A stretch of 64,000 nucleotides of DNA. It comes from an uncultured Lachnospiraceae bacterium (GTDB lineage: Bacteria; Bacillota; Clostridia; Lachnospirales; Lachnospiraceae). The notes beneath the pieces are model-generated. The model was not told the DNA's origin. It did not search any database and saw only the letters and a list, made by a program, of their open reading frames with translations. Location: positions 106,369 to 170,368 of the forward strand of contig CAJUTU010000003.1 of assembly GCA_910589385.1 (NCBI GenBank), written 5' to 3'. Made by a program: the position numbers and the translations under genes. Positions 1 to 8,980 of this stretch are shown in pieces; positions within the stretch are counted from its first letter, which is position 1, and the number at the start of each line of letters is the position of its first letter.

Positions 1-1325
1 CCCGGCGCATTTTCCTCGTGCATGGAAACCGTGAGGTGATCGATGAACTGGGGAGCGAACTGGCTGCTGAGGATTACAGGAGGCAGATTTATCTTCCGGA
101 ATGCGGGCAGGCTTATGAAATCACGCTCCATAATAAGAGAAAACAGCTTTCGTTTTGTCCCCCACATACGTTGCAGATGAAAAAAGAGTTTACAGAAAAC
201 GATGAAAAACGCCTCTGGGAATACTGGCAGGAACATTACTTCGGCAAGGCCTTTTCCGTTTCCCAGATTGCCCACATCTGGTACGGGAAATCCATAACGG
301 ACGATGCCCTCCTGCAAAAAATGCAGGAACCCTTTCTCCATAGCCCGTATTTTTCACCCAATACAAGACGTCTTTTCCTATTCGAGGCAACTTCACCAGA
401 AGATGTAAAAGAAGCGCTTGCTCCAAAGGAACTGACCCAGCAGGAAGTATCTGCCCAGATTGAAGCTGCATTTCACGGATTTTCCTACCGGAAACTCAGT
501 TATCACGGCGGACAGCGAAAGGTCCTGCTGCAGTTTGATTATCCCGATGCACAGGACATGGAAGATTTCCAAAAGAAGGCTCAGGTTTTTGCCGATGCAA
601 CCGGATGGACTGCCCAGATCAGCCCGTCTATGAACCATAATGCGGCTCTTCTTCTGCTTACCATGCTTTTTGGGGAACGGTTAACCAAAACATCCTATTA
701 TGCAGATAAGAAATGTTATACAGTGGCCCTGTCTGGGGATGAAAGTCAACAAGGCAGTGATAAAAAAGCATCCGAACGTTTCTGCTCCACTACCGGCTGG
801 GCATTGTCCATCAATGGACAGCCAATGGAAAACTCTACATATGCCGTACCCCTTAACCGCACAGAACAGAAGGATTTCTTTTTTCCTGCCAATCCCTCTG
901 TAGAAAAAACAGAACAAAATACAGCTTTTTTCTGCATAGACCAGACATTTGAAGAACTGCCCCATAAGCCGGACAAAAAAAGCCTAAAACAGGACTCCAA
1001 GGGAAGTTATCTGGAACTCAGCTTTATCTCTCCTATGGTTGGAAGGATGTACGGAGAAACTCTACAGATGGCTGCTGACCAGATTGGATGGCGTATCCAT
1101 ATCGCGGACAAAGTGAATCAGAATGCGTTGTTCAAAACCGCACAGCTGCTTTGCATGAAAGCTGAAATCCCTCTTGCCAAAAATCCATCCTATCTTCCAG
1201 AAAAAAGAATGGTACAGTTGAAGATCCAGAAACAGGAGAATGACCAAGCCTTGCAGGATATAGCAGCAGAATTTCTAAAGCAGACCGGATGCAGCTGCAC
1301 ATTCAGCATACAGCCAGCCATATAG
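1..1325 (+). CDS. beta-CASP metallo-beta-lactamase-fold protein, C-terminal part with long tail (5' end outside window)
   Basis: The frame is open from base 3 with no start needed, so the gene begins upstream of the window. The first ~38 residues (RRIFLVHGN... ending LPECGQAYEI) resemble the RMMBL end of beta-CASP RNA-processing metallohydrolases, where a VHGE-like loop supplies a metal-site histidine; here it reads VHGN. After that comes a tail of about 395 residues that I do not recognise. Two parts of the tail look like copies of each other: one near residues 185-245 (ADATGWTAQI, then NHNAALLLL) and one near 350-420 (ADQIGWRIHI, then NQNALFKTA, then a SYLPEKR strand). This suggests an internally duplicated domain, perhaps for RNA binding (inference). 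The family identity rests on a short segment and is moderately sure. Confidence 0.6.
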   Translation, partial: RRIFLVHGNREVIDELGSELAAEDYRRQIYLPECGQAYEITLHNKRKQLSFCPPHTLQMKKEFTENDEKRLWEYWQEHYFGKAFSVSQIAHIWYGKSITDDALLQKMQEPFLHSPYFSPNTRRLFLFEATSPEDVKEALAPKELTQQEVSAQIEAAFHGFSYRKLSYHGGQRKVLLQFDYPDAQDMEDFQKKAQVFADATGWTAQISPSMNHNAALLLLTMLFGERLTKTSYYADKKCYTVALSGDESQQGSDKKASERFCSTTGWALSINGQPMENSTYAVPLNRTEQKDFFFPANPSVEKTEQNTAFFCIDQTFEELPHKPDKKSLKQDSKGSYLELSFISPMVGRMYGETLQMAADQIGWRIHIADKVNQNALFKTAQLLCMKAEIPLAKNPSYLPEKRMVQLKIQKQENDQALQDIAAEFLKQTGCSCTFSIQPAI

Positions 1326-1362
1326 CAAGCGGCAACTGTATGTAAATAATATTTACTGTAAT

Positions 1363-1404
1363 AAAAGGCTGCATGATCAGGGACTCCTTTTCATGCAGCC
1401 TTTT
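1363..1404. terminator. bidirectional terminator between convergent genes
   Basis: A perfect 14-bp inverted repeat (arms 1363-1376 and 1391-1404, loop 14 nt) begins with AAAA and ends with TTTT. It lies between the plus-strand metallohydrolase and the minus-strand SNF2 gene and can serve both. Confidence 0.85.
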
Positions 1405-1423
1405 GATTCAAAATGTCTTTATA

Positions 1424-4400
1424 CTACACCCCAAGCAGTTCCATAATTTCTTCCCTGCTCAGGCTGCCAAGCTGTGCTCCCTCTCCCCCAATGACCTGCT
1501 CCGCAAGGTCTTTTTTGGTCTCCTGAAGCTTTTGTATTTTTTCCTCGATCGTCCCTTTTGCGATCAGTTTATAGACCGTCACTTTCTTCGTCTGCCCAAT
1601 CCGGTGGGCGCGGTCCGTCGCCTGGTTCTGCACTGCCAGATTCCACCACGGATCATAGTGGATGACCACATCCGCCCCTGTCAGATTCAAGCCCACGCCG
1701 CCTGCTTTCAGAGAGATCAGAAAAACCGGAACATCCCCTTCGTTGAACGCTTTTACCATCTGCAGGCGCTTTTCCTTGGAAGTGCTGCCTGTGATCGTAT
1801 AATAAGCAATCCCGGCCTCATCCAGCTTGTCCTGCAATATCGCCAGCATAGAAGTAAACTGGGAAAATACCAGCATTCGGTGTCCGCCGTCAATAGCGCT
1901 CTGGATCAACTGCAGGCAGGCTTCTAATTTCGCCGCCTCGCCTTTATAATTCTCAAAGCACAAAGACGGGTCGCAGCAGATCTGCCGGAGCCTTGTCAGC
2001 TCCGCAAGGATCAACATCTTATTCTTATTAAATTCCGCATCATCCTGCTTTGCAAGGTTTTCTTTCATATGGAGCACCTGCCCGTCATACAGCTTCTGCT
2101 GGGTACTTCCAAACCGGACATAACGGTGCTCTTCCAGCTTCGCCGGAAGGTCTTTCAATACGTCCCCTTTCAGCCGGCGCAGGATAAACGGCCCCACCAT
2201 TTTCTGCAGACGTTTCATTGCCGCTTCATCACTGCTTTTCACGATCGGGCTTTCCAGATCTCGTTTGAACACATCATAACCATATAGAAAGCCCGGCATG
2301 AGATAATCAAAAATACTCCACAATTCGCTCAGCCGGTTCTCAATCGGCGTACCTGTCAGCGCATACCTGATCCGGCTGTTGATCACCTTCACTGCTTTTG
2401 CCGCCGCAGTGGTATGGTTCTTAATATATTGTGCCTCGTCAATGATCTCATACTGGAACTGCTTATCCTCATAAAAATGAATATCACGCTTCAAAAGGTC
2501 GTAGGATGTCACCAGCACATCCGCATCCTGGCAGGAATCTATGATCTTATGCCGTTCTTCCTGCGTCCCTGTAATTAAGGAAACCTTCAATTCCGGCGCA
2601 AACCGCTGGAATTCTTCTCCCCAGTTAAATACCAGTGACGCCGGGGCCACCACAAGGGAAGTTCCTTCTTTCCCCTCCTGCTTTGCCGCAAGCAGCACGG
2701 AAATAACCTGCAGCGTCTTTCCAAGCCCCATATCGTCAGCCAGGATTCCGCCAAACTGCCATGCTTCCAGTGTCCTCAGCCACTTAAAGCCGTTTTTCTG
2801 GTAGTTCCGCATCACTTTAGAAAGGCTGGCTGGTTCTTCAAAATCCGCGTCCTTTACCGTCTTAAATCCTTTGACTACCTTTCGAAAATGGCTGTCCCTG
2901 CTGCTGTAGACACTCTCATTCTCCTCCAGCATCTTATCCAGATATAAGGTACGGTACATGGGAAGATGCATTTTCCCTTCTACAAATTCCTTCGGTTTTA
3001 GACGCATGGCCTCCATCATCTCTGACAGCATATTTAACGAAGAATCGTCCAGATTTACAAAAGAACCGTCCTTCAGCCGGTAATATTTTTTCTTTGCGCG
3101 GTAGCTCGCCAGAATATCCAAAAGTTCACTTTTCGGAATGTCGTCCGTAGAAATATCCAGTTCCAGCAGCCCGGAGGACACCGAAACCCCCACAGACACT
3201 TTCACAGGCCTGACCACATGATATCCAAGGAAACGCTTCGTACAACGGACCTCACCGATTTCCATCAGCTTCTCCGTGCCGTTTTCCATGACCCGGTAGA
3301 TCAGTTCTTCGTCTCCTCCGCAGTGCAGTTCCTCTTTTTCCCAGTCAATCCGCGGAAACCACTGCATGACATGGAACAGGACTTCTTCCTCTCTGGCTGC
3401 ATCCCTAAGAGGCTCTATTCCCTTCTGCTGCTTACTGATGATGTCCAATACGGAAAACTCTTTTTTTCCATATCTGGCGACCACTGCACAGGTTACATTA
3501 TGTTCTTCCGCATCCAGATAAAATGCAAATTGTACCTCCGGCAGAAGATAGGATCTGAATTGTTCCGGCGCAGTCTCTGTCACATCCACCACATCCTCAA
3601 GCTTCGGCAGGACCCTGTAGTAAAACTCCGACATATGGTTTCTCCCCACATGGAAAGAAAAGGCGTCTTCCTTTGCCAGATCTGCCAATGGTTCAATCTT
3701 TTCGAGGAAATTTTTGTCCACACGGCACAGTTCTCCTCCACTGATAAAATAAGCGGTGTCTGTCCCTAAAAAGAGTTCCGGCAGAGTACCTTCCACTTTT
3801 ATTCCGTGGAATCCTTTATCTTTTTCAATTGTCTCCGCAGAAATACGCATTGTAACTTTCGGATTACGTTCTGCACGAGACAACATTTCCTTCTTCTTTT
3901 TCTCCCAGCCGTCTTTATCTTCAAATTCAACCGTTTCGTCTGCAAGCTGTTCAAAAAACTCATCCAGTCTCCAGCCAAACAGATTCAGCGAACCTCCCAC
4001 ACTGGATTTCCGATAGTAATAGTCATTTCGGGAATCCATAAGGCGCTGCAGGAACTCTTCCTCCTCACGGACGATCTTGTTGACAAAACGGATCCAGCCT
4101 CTTCCTGTTTCAGTAAAATGATCCTGGTTGTGATTGATCTCGGTATTGGAACCATAGGTAGCTGTAGCGGATTCTTTTACATTTTGACAGAAATCACCCA
4201 GCTTTTTTACTATAAACAGCTTCTTTTCTCCAATTTTAAAAGAGACCGATAATTTTCCGTCCTTTTTGATCAGCCTTGGTACGAATTTCAGACTCTCTTC
4301 CCTTTCTTCGTCATCTGACATCAACAGATTTGACCGTTTTTTCTGATACAATGTCATGAGGATTCTTCCGTTTGCATCCGTGGCGTCACCTAAATTATGT

Positions 4401-5005
4401 GAGTTCAGATAATCCTCTAGAAGATTTAATACTCCAGCCTTATAGGGACATTTCGTCTCTTTGTAATTCCATGAATAATAGTTTCGGACACACTCCGGGC
4501 ATCTACAGTCCGTGTGGGTGACCTCAGTACGGGAAAATATGATCCTGACCGGAAATTCTCTGTCCCCAGATTTACCAACCGCATCCGCCTGCCCACGAAC
4601 TTCTCTGTTGATCCCGTCATATCCGGATATGACCTGCTTCATCTGGATATTCCCCTGTTTGCACAATTGTTCTGCCCTTTTGTAAGAGGCCTGCGGAATC
4701 GTCATAGACTTTTTGATCCGCGTTCCTTGAAAATATTTATAATTTTCCAGTTTTTCAATATTTTTATTATCCTGGTCCGATTCAGCCGTATCTGGTTCTT
4801 CCTCCCACGAGTCTCCCAGCAGTGTATACTCCGTCTTCCGTCTTTCCGCTTTCTGACGACGTGCTTCTTCTGCTTCGAATTTTTCCTTTTCTTTTCTCTG
4901 CCGCTCTTCTTCTGCCTTGCGCACGGCCTCTTGCGCCTTACGCTTTTCTTCCTCCTGACGATTCTTCTCTTCCTGTTTTCGCTTTTCTTCTTTTCGTCTG
5001 CGCAT
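1424..5005 (-). CDS. SNF2-family DEAD/DEAH ATPase (helicase-like)
   Basis: A 1193-residue Swi2/Snf2-type ATPase, expected to translocate on DNA and remodel protein-DNA complexes in the cytoplasm. Order of parts: a highly charged Lys/Glu/Arg/Gln coiled coil (1-60); a cysteine cluster near 165-190 (CRCPEC, then KCPYK) in the place of a SWIM zinc finger, but the usual final CxH is not intact; a bacterial SNF2-associated region (~250-700); ATPase lobe 1 with DDMGLGKT near 755 and DEAQ near 855; lobe 2 with GGVGLNLT and DRAHRIGQ near 1100-1140. The start is supported by AGAGG just upstream of the ATG. Such proteins are common in Lachnospiraceae but their targets are unknown. Family assignment is secure; specific role is not. 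Confidence 0.93.
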   Translation of the reverse strand: MRRRKEEKRKQEEKNRQEEEKRKAQEAVRKAEEERQRKEKEKFEAEEARRQKAERRKTEYTLLGDSWEEEPDTAESDQDNKNIEKLENYKYFQGTRIKKSMTIPQASYKRAEQLCKQGNIQMKQVISGYDGINREVRGQADAVGKSGDREFPVRIIFSRTEVTHTDCRCPECVRNYYSWNYKETKCPYKAGVLNLLEDYLNSHNLGDATDANGRILMTLYQKKRSNLLMSDDEEREESLKFVPRLIKKDGKLSVSFKIGEKKLFIVKKLGDFCQNVKESATATYGSNTEINHNQDHFTETGRGWIRFVNKIVREEEEFLQRLMDSRNDYYYRKSSVGGSLNLFGWRLDEFFEQLADETVEFEDKDGWEKKKKEMLSRAERNPKVTMRISAETIEKDKGFHGIKVEGTLPELFLGTDTAYFISGGELCRVDKNFLEKIEPLADLAKEDAFSFHVGRNHMSEFYYRVLPKLEDVVDVTETAPEQFRSYLLPEVQFAFYLDAEEHNVTCAVVARYGKKEFSVLDIISKQQKGIEPLRDAAREEEVLFHVMQWFPRIDWEKEELHCGGDEELIYRVMENGTEKLMEIGEVRCTKRFLGYHVVRPVKVSVGVSVSSGLLELDISTDDIPKSELLDILASYRAKKKYYRLKDGSFVNLDDSSLNMLSEMMEAMRLKPKEFVEGKMHLPMYRTLYLDKMLEENESVYSSRDSHFRKVVKGFKTVKDADFEEPASLSKVMRNYQKNGFKWLRTLEAWQFGGILADDMGLGKTLQVISVLLAAKQEGKEGTSLVVAPASLVFNWGEEFQRFAPELKVSLITGTQEERHKIIDSCQDADVLVTSYDLLKRDIHFYEDKQFQYEIIDEAQYIKNHTTAAAKAVKVINSRIRYALTGTPIENRLSELWSIFDYLMPGFLYGYDVFKRDLESPIVKSSDEAAMKRLQKMVGPFILRRLKGDVLKDLPAKLEEHRYVRFGSTQQKLYDGQVLHMKENLAKQDDAEFNKNKMLILAELTRLRQICCDPSLCFENYKGEAAKLEACLQLIQSAIDGGHRMLVFSQFTSMLAILQDKLDEAGIAYYTITGSTSKEKRLQMVKAFNEGDVPVFLISLKAGGVGLNLTGADVVIHYDPWWNLAVQNQATDRAHRIGQTKKVTVYKLIAKGTIEEKIQKLQETKKDLAEQVIGGEGAQLGSLSREEIMELLGV

Positions 5006-5102
5006 ATCCTCTGCCTTATGTCTTACCTTTTCCTAATATTTCCTCTTCAAACTTCTGTTTCCATTCTATCATCTCATTTACCATTTTCTTATGTAGTCAT
5101 TT

Positions 5103-5723
5103 TTATGATCTGATAAAATTTGTCCTTTGAAACGGCTCCTTCTCCGGCAGTCCAAATTTCTCTTTTCCCAGAGCAATGCTCTTCATCAAAAATGACATAT
5201 TATTGGCCAGCGTGCGCATAATCTGCAGCCCTTCCTTATCCTGCTGCGCCTCATCTGCATTATTTCCATGAATACTGTTCCAGTACTGCCCTGATGCTAC
5301 AGGCATTCCACAGATTGTAAAATACTTATTCAATTCATCAAATGTAGCCGATAATCCGCCTCTCCTGGCCGACACCACACTGGCCCCGACTTTCATCGTC
5401 TTATCAAAATGAGTGCTGTAAAACAACCTGTCCAGAAATGCGATCAGCGTAGCATTGGCCGAGGCATAGTAAACCGGACTGCCCACCACGAGTCCATCAC
5501 ATGTCTCAAACTTCGCCGCCGTCTCATTTACCATATCGTCAAACACACATTTCCCTTTGCCTGCACAGCTCCCACAGGCGATACACCCCCTGATATCCTG
5601 ATTGCCGACGTGAAGGATCTCTGTTTCCATCCCTTCCTCTGAAAAAACCTTTTCCATCTCATGCAGCGCCGTATATGTACTCCCCTTTGCATGAGGACTT
5701 CCATTTATCAATAATACTTTCAT
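5103..5723 (-). CDS. flavodoxin-like NADPH-dependent FMN reductase / iron-sulfur flavoprotein
   Basis: 206 residues. The N-terminus has the FMN phosphate-binding loop of the NADPH-dependent FMN reductase family (LLINGSPHAKGST, residues 4-16). A cysteine group follows (CIACGSCAGKGKC, about 47-59), as in iron-sulfur flavoproteins, then GSPVYYASANA, the flavin-ring contact segment (~80-92). It is expected to be a soluble redox protein. The gene follows the VWA gene with a ~97-nt gap on the same strand. A good AGGAGG-like site precedes the ATG. Substrate is unknown. Confidence 0.85.
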   Translation of the reverse strand: MKVLLINGSPHAKGSTYTALHEMEKVFSEEGMETEILHVGNQDIRGCIACGSCAGKGKCVFDDMVNETAAKFETCDGLVVGSPVYYASANATLIAFLDRLFYSTHFDKTMKVGASVVSARRGGLSATFDELNKYFTICGMPVASGQYWNSIHGNNADEAQQDKEGLQIMRTLANNMSFLMKSIALGKEKFGLPEKEPFQRTNFIRS

Positions 5724-5820
5724 TACAATTTACCTCCTTTTTCACCAAAACAAATCATATTATAATATAGCATCTTAAGAGATACAAAGCAAGAGTCAGG
5801 AGCCTTCCGCTCATCCTTTG

Positions 5821-7128
5821 TTACAGTTCAACAATGAGTTTCATTGCCCATCCCGGTACATCTACATCCTGGTAATCCTCCTGCATAAACACAAACGCCG
5901 TCTGGTACTCCGGCATTTTCTGAGGATAGATTCCATACCCATCCGTAAAATAAATCAACCCACGCAGATCACAAAACTCCCCCTGACATACCAATCCATC
6001 TACATATTCAAACGCCGGACGGAAATCAGTTCCGCCCTCCCCATAAAGCGTAAACTCCTCCATATATTCTTTCAGCTCTTTCTCACATGTAATTTTTTTA
6101 TCTGACTGTACGGCCTCATCGCATTGGATGATATGCACATTGATCTTCTTGAAAAAACTTTCATTTTCACTTAATACTGTATAGGTTTCCTCCAAGAATT
6201 TCCGTACCAGCTCCCCGGAGCATGACATGGACGTATCTACCACAACAGCAAACTCTTCCACCCTTTTTACTTCTTTTGTCTCCTGCGGCTCAATCAACGG
6301 CATATTCCCATATAAAGACAGGCCGTAGCTGTAAAATGTATAGTCAAATGAGTCCGGATCTACTTCCATTTGCTCCCGTAATACCGAAAATTTTCTAAGA
6401 AATGATTTATAGTCCTGCCGTTCCCTGTTTTGAATCTTCATCTGTCCCAGCAGATCCCCGTTTTTTTCCGAAGCCTCCTTAGAAATCGTTTCCAAATCTG
6501 TCTCCATCTTCTCATTGATATCCTGCCATTTTTTCTGCATACTTGTTTCCATGTCCAGATTTTTCTCCGGCTGATGGTTTGCCCAATATTGATGGTCGTC
6601 CACATAAAATTCCTGTTCCAATCTTGACAGTCCTTTTTCATCCAACTCCCACTCTGGCAAAATCTGGAATATTCTCTCTGCATGCAGCGTTTTTCCCTCT
6701 GATTCCAGCTTCCGGTAGGCCTCTCTCCGAAGCAGGCTTCTGGAAGCGCGGATGGAACGATGATAGCTCCCATCTATGAGATGTTCTGCGGCAATATCAC
6801 AGCTTAAGTTCCACAGACGTACATTCAACTCCCCCTCTGACGGATACTCCTTCCACATGTGCCGGAAAATACAATGGTACACCATATGCAGATACCCTCT
6901 GTTCACCAGGATCCGATTCTGCCGGTACAGCCCCCCAAGCCGCTGGGGATGGAAATATAGCGCCGCCCCGTCTGTTCCAAAGGGTTTTATATTTGTATCC
7001 ATCTGGTACGTCAGGCTGCTCAATGCCACATCTAAAAACCTCATTCCCAGATACAGTTCATCTCTGGATGCATTCCATATTTTATTTCCTAGTATATCCA
7101 GCCGCCCGGCCGTCTCTCGATTCTCCAT
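5821..7128 (-). CDS. VWA-like domain protein (DUF2201 type), partner of a MoxR-type ATPase
   Basis: 435 residues, with an N-terminal putative metallopeptidase-like region and a C-terminal von Willebrand A-like domain. The metal-ion-dependent adhesion motif is visible as VVVDTSMSCSG near residue 297, with GGTDFRP near 370 as the threonine loop. No signal peptide, so probably cytoplasmic. In this class a MoxR AAA+ ATPase and a VWA protein are usually adjacent and thought to act as a chaperone pair that inserts metals or assembles complexes (family knowledge). Here the likely ATPase partner lies at 9126-10637, separated by pyrC and two small RNA loci. A TATAAT at 7192-7197 suggests it now has its own promoter. 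Confidence 0.85.
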   Translation of the reverse strand: MENRETAGRLDILGNKIWNASRDELYLGMRFLDVALSSLTYQMDTNIKPFGTDGAALYFHPQRLGGLYRQNRILVNRGYLHMVYHCIFRHMWKEYPSEGELNVRLWNLSCDIAAEHLIDGSYHRSIRASRSLLRREAYRKLESEGKTLHAERIFQILPEWELDEKGLSRLEQEFYVDDHQYWANHQPEKNLDMETSMQKKWQDINEKMETDLETISKEASEKNGDLLGQMKIQNRERQDYKSFLRKFSVLREQMEVDPDSFDYTFYSYGLSLYGNMPLIEPQETKEVKRVEEFAVVVDTSMSCSGELVRKFLEETYTVLSENESFFKKINVHIIQCDEAVQSDKKITCEKELKEYMEEFTLYGEGGTDFRPAFEYVDGLVCQGEFCDLRGLIYFTDGYGIYPQKMPEYQTAFVFMQEDYQDVDVPGWAMKLIVEL

Positions 7129-7191
7129 CTGCTCACACCTCGCTGATCTCTATCACATGTTTCTATCTTCCATTTTACGACATTTTTCTAC

Positions 7192-7197
7192 ATTATA
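7192..7197 (-). promoter_or_regulatory. -10 element of a probable promoter for the VWA gene
   Basis: TATAAT on the minus strand, about 65 nt upstream of the VWA start. No convincing -35 is seen at 17 bp. It is divergent from, and only ~38 bp away from, the direct-repeat box of small RNA copy A, so one bound regulator could affect both. Confidence 0.45.
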
Positions 7198-7234
7198 AAC
7201 TCATTGTTTAGAATTTTTCTACTTCTTTTATAAA

Positions 7235-7269
7235 TTGAAAACAATTTGGACACATTTTTCTTTTATACT
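7235..7269 (+). promoter_or_regulatory. promoter of small RNA copy A: tandem 11-bp direct-repeat box plus TATACT
   Basis: Two direct repeats in exact 11-bp register, TTGAAAACAAT (7235-7245) and TTGGACACATT (7246-7256), are followed 7 bp later by TATACT (7264-7269). No -35 hexamer stands at 16-18 bp. An 11-bp tandem repeat covering the -35 region is the layout used by OmpR/PhoB-type response regulators to activate promoters that lack a good -35 (family knowledge). The same arrangement recurs before copy B at 8939. Confidence 0.6.
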
Positions 7270-7276
7270 AATACAC

Positions 7277-7414
7277 AGATAGTTGAACAACAACTATCTC
7301 CCCCCTCATAAAGTTAAGACATCTGGGGAATTATCCCTGGATGTCACACTTTACTCTCATTCCTTTTTAGATAACTATATAGAAGAAGCTCCCTGTGCGG
7401 GAGCTTCTTCTTGT
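7277..7414 (+). ncRNA. structured small RNA, copy A of a duplicated pair
   Basis: About 137 nt from the predicted start to the terminator, with no credible ORF. Structure read from sequence: 5' hairpin AGATAGTTG/CAACTATCT (7277-7299); an unpaired run of six C followed by TCATA (7300-7310); a long hairpin with AAAGT/ACTTT (7310-7314/7348-7352), GACATC/GATGTC (7318-7323/7340-7345) and GGGA-ATTA-TCCC at the tip; a linker containing CTCATTCCTTTTT; then a terminator hairpin. The 3' AACTAT (7373-7378) could also pair with ATAGTT of the 5' hairpin, giving an alternative fold. Copy B (8981-9116) has the same plan with compensating changes. Not a family I can name. Confidence 0.75.
7381..7411 (+). terminator. 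terminator of small RNA copy A
   Basis: Perfect 13-bp stem (7381-7393 with 7399-7411) and a 5-nt loop, followed by a weak T-rich tail. It also separates copy A from the pyrC promoter. Confidence 0.75.
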
Positions 7415-7494
7415 ATATCTATCTTTTTTTATAAGTTCATTGTAATGAAGCTGAACCTTTGATGCCCGCCATGTCTTATTATCATATGATTTTC

Positions 7495-7523
7495 TTGACA
7501 ATATATTCTTTTATTTTTATACT
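7495..7523 (+). promoter_or_regulatory. consensus sigma-A promoter for pyrC
   Basis: TTGACA (7495-7500), a 17-bp spacer, and TATACT (7518-7523). It lies downstream of the copy A terminator, so pyrC has its own promoter. AAGGAG at 7548-7553 gives the ribosome binding site. Confidence 0.85.
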
Positions 7524-7561
7524 ACTCCATATCAGATAAATGTAAAAAAGGAGCCACGCAG

Positions 7562-8827
7562 ATGATTATTAAAAATGGACTTTTAGTAAATCCCGATACC
7601 AATACTTCCTGCAAAGCAGATATACGTATCAAGAATGGGATCATCGATGAAATCAATTCAGATATCCCTGCTGCATCCTCAGACGAATGCATTGATGCAG
7701 AGGGCCTGACTATTTCACCCGGGCTGATCGACACACATGCACACTTCCGCGATCCCGGATTTCCTCACAAGGAGACTCTCCATACTGGTTCTCTTGCCGC
7801 GGCAAAGGGCGGATTTACCTCCGTGATCTGCATGGCGAACACGTCGCCCACAGTCGATTCCGTGCCGGTACTACAGGATATCCTGGAACGGGCAAAAAAT
7901 GAAGACATCCGTATTTTCCAGACCGGAACCGTGTCTCACGGGCTTAAAGGCAAAGTCCCTACTGACATGACCGCGCTTAAGGAAGCCGGCGCCTGTGGAT
8001 TTACGGACGACGGAATTCCCGTTACGGACGCGTCCTTCTGCTATAAGGCAATGCAGGAAGCTGCAGCCCTTGATCTGCCCATCAGCCTACATGAAGAAGA
8101 CCCGGCCTTTATCCAGAATAACGGGATCAACCATGGGAAAATTTCCTCCCAGATAGGCCTCTATGGTTCTCCGGCCATTGCAGAGGAATCTCTGGTCGCA
8201 AGAGACTGTATGCTGGCGCTGCGCACAGGTGCACATGTAGTCATACAGCATATCAGTTCCAAATATTCCGTGGAGCTTGTACGCACTTTTAAAAATATGG
8301 GCGCTAATGTCCACGCCGAAGCGACTCCCCATCATTTTTCCCTGACGGAGGATGCTGTTTCTGTCCATGGCACTCTGGCAAAGATGAACCCGCCCCTTAG
8401 GACTGAAGAGGACCGCCTTGCGATCATCCAGGGACTTGCCGACGGAACCATTGATATCATCGCTACAGACCATGCCCCCCACAGCGCTCTGGAAAAGGAA
8501 AAGCCATTTCCAGATGCCCCCAGCGGAATCATCGGGCTGGAAACAGCCCTTGCGCTTGGGATCACAACGCTTGTCCGGGAAGGGCACTTAAGCCTGACAG
8601 AACTTCTGGAAAAAATGACCATAAACCCGGCACGGCTGTACCATCTGCCCTATGGAAAAATTGCAAAGGGAAGCCCGGCCGACCTGGTCCTGTTTGACCC
8701 GAAAGAGCTCTGGATACCCAAAGAATATCTTTCCCTGTCCTCAAATTCTCCTTTTACAGGAAGAGAACTCTATGGAAAAGTCCGTTATACCATATGCCGC
8801 GGAAAGCTTGTTTACACAGCATCATAA
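7562..8827 (+). CDS. pyrC: dihydroorotase
   Basis: 421 residues, an amidohydrolase of the class I dihydroorotase type, which closes carbamoyl-aspartate to dihydroorotate in pyrimidine synthesis. Seen: the metal-binding DTHAHFRDPG (57-66), MANTSP (~98-103), the HHF metal-ligand region near 258, and ATDHAPH near 300 containing the catalytic aspartate. The length fits the family. Close relatives include hydantoinase and allantoinase, but the FRDPG and MANTSP patterns favour dihydroorotase. It is the only plus-strand protein gene between 1.4 and 42.9 kb, carries its own promoter, and is not with other pyr genes. Two similar small-RNA loci in direct orientation flank it, suggesting it arrived as a unit. 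Confidence 0.92.
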   Translation: MIIKNGLLVNPDTNTSCKADIRIKNGIIDEINSDIPAASSDECIDAEGLTISPGLIDTHAHFRDPGFPHKETLHTGSLAAAKGGFTSVICMANTSPTVDSVPVLQDILERAKNEDIRIFQTGTVSHGLKGKVPTDMTALKEAGACGFTDDGIPVTDASFCYKAMQEAAALDLPISLHEEDPAFIQNNGINHGKISSQIGLYGSPAIAEESLVARDCMLALRTGAHVVIQHISSKYSVELVRTFKNMGANVHAEATPHHFSLTEDAVSVHGTLAKMNPPLRTEEDRLAIIQGLADGTIDIIATDHAPHSALEKEKPFPDAPSGIIGLETALALGITTLVREGHLSLTELLEKMTINPARLYHLPYGKIAKGSPADLVLFDPKELWIPKEYLSLSSNSPFTGRELYGKVRYTICRGKLVYTAS

Positions 8828-8938
8828 AGCTTCCTTGCATTCATAGAAGCCCTGTAAGTATCATACAGAACAAACTATTATCAGCTCCTTTATGATGTTT
8901 TTTCTTTTTGTTTATAATTTTTCGAGTTCTTTTAGGAA

Positions 8939-8973
8939 TTGAAAACATTTTGGACACATTTTTCTTTTATACT
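8939..8973 (+). promoter_or_regulatory. promoter of small RNA copy B: tandem 11-bp direct-repeat box plus TATACT
   Basis: TTGAAAACATT (8939-8949) and TTGGACACATT (8950-8960) match each other at 9 of 11 positions and touch without a gap. TATACT follows at 8968-8973. The block is nearly identical to the one before copy A, while sequence further upstream is not. Confidence 0.6.
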
Positions 8974-8980
8974 AAATGTC

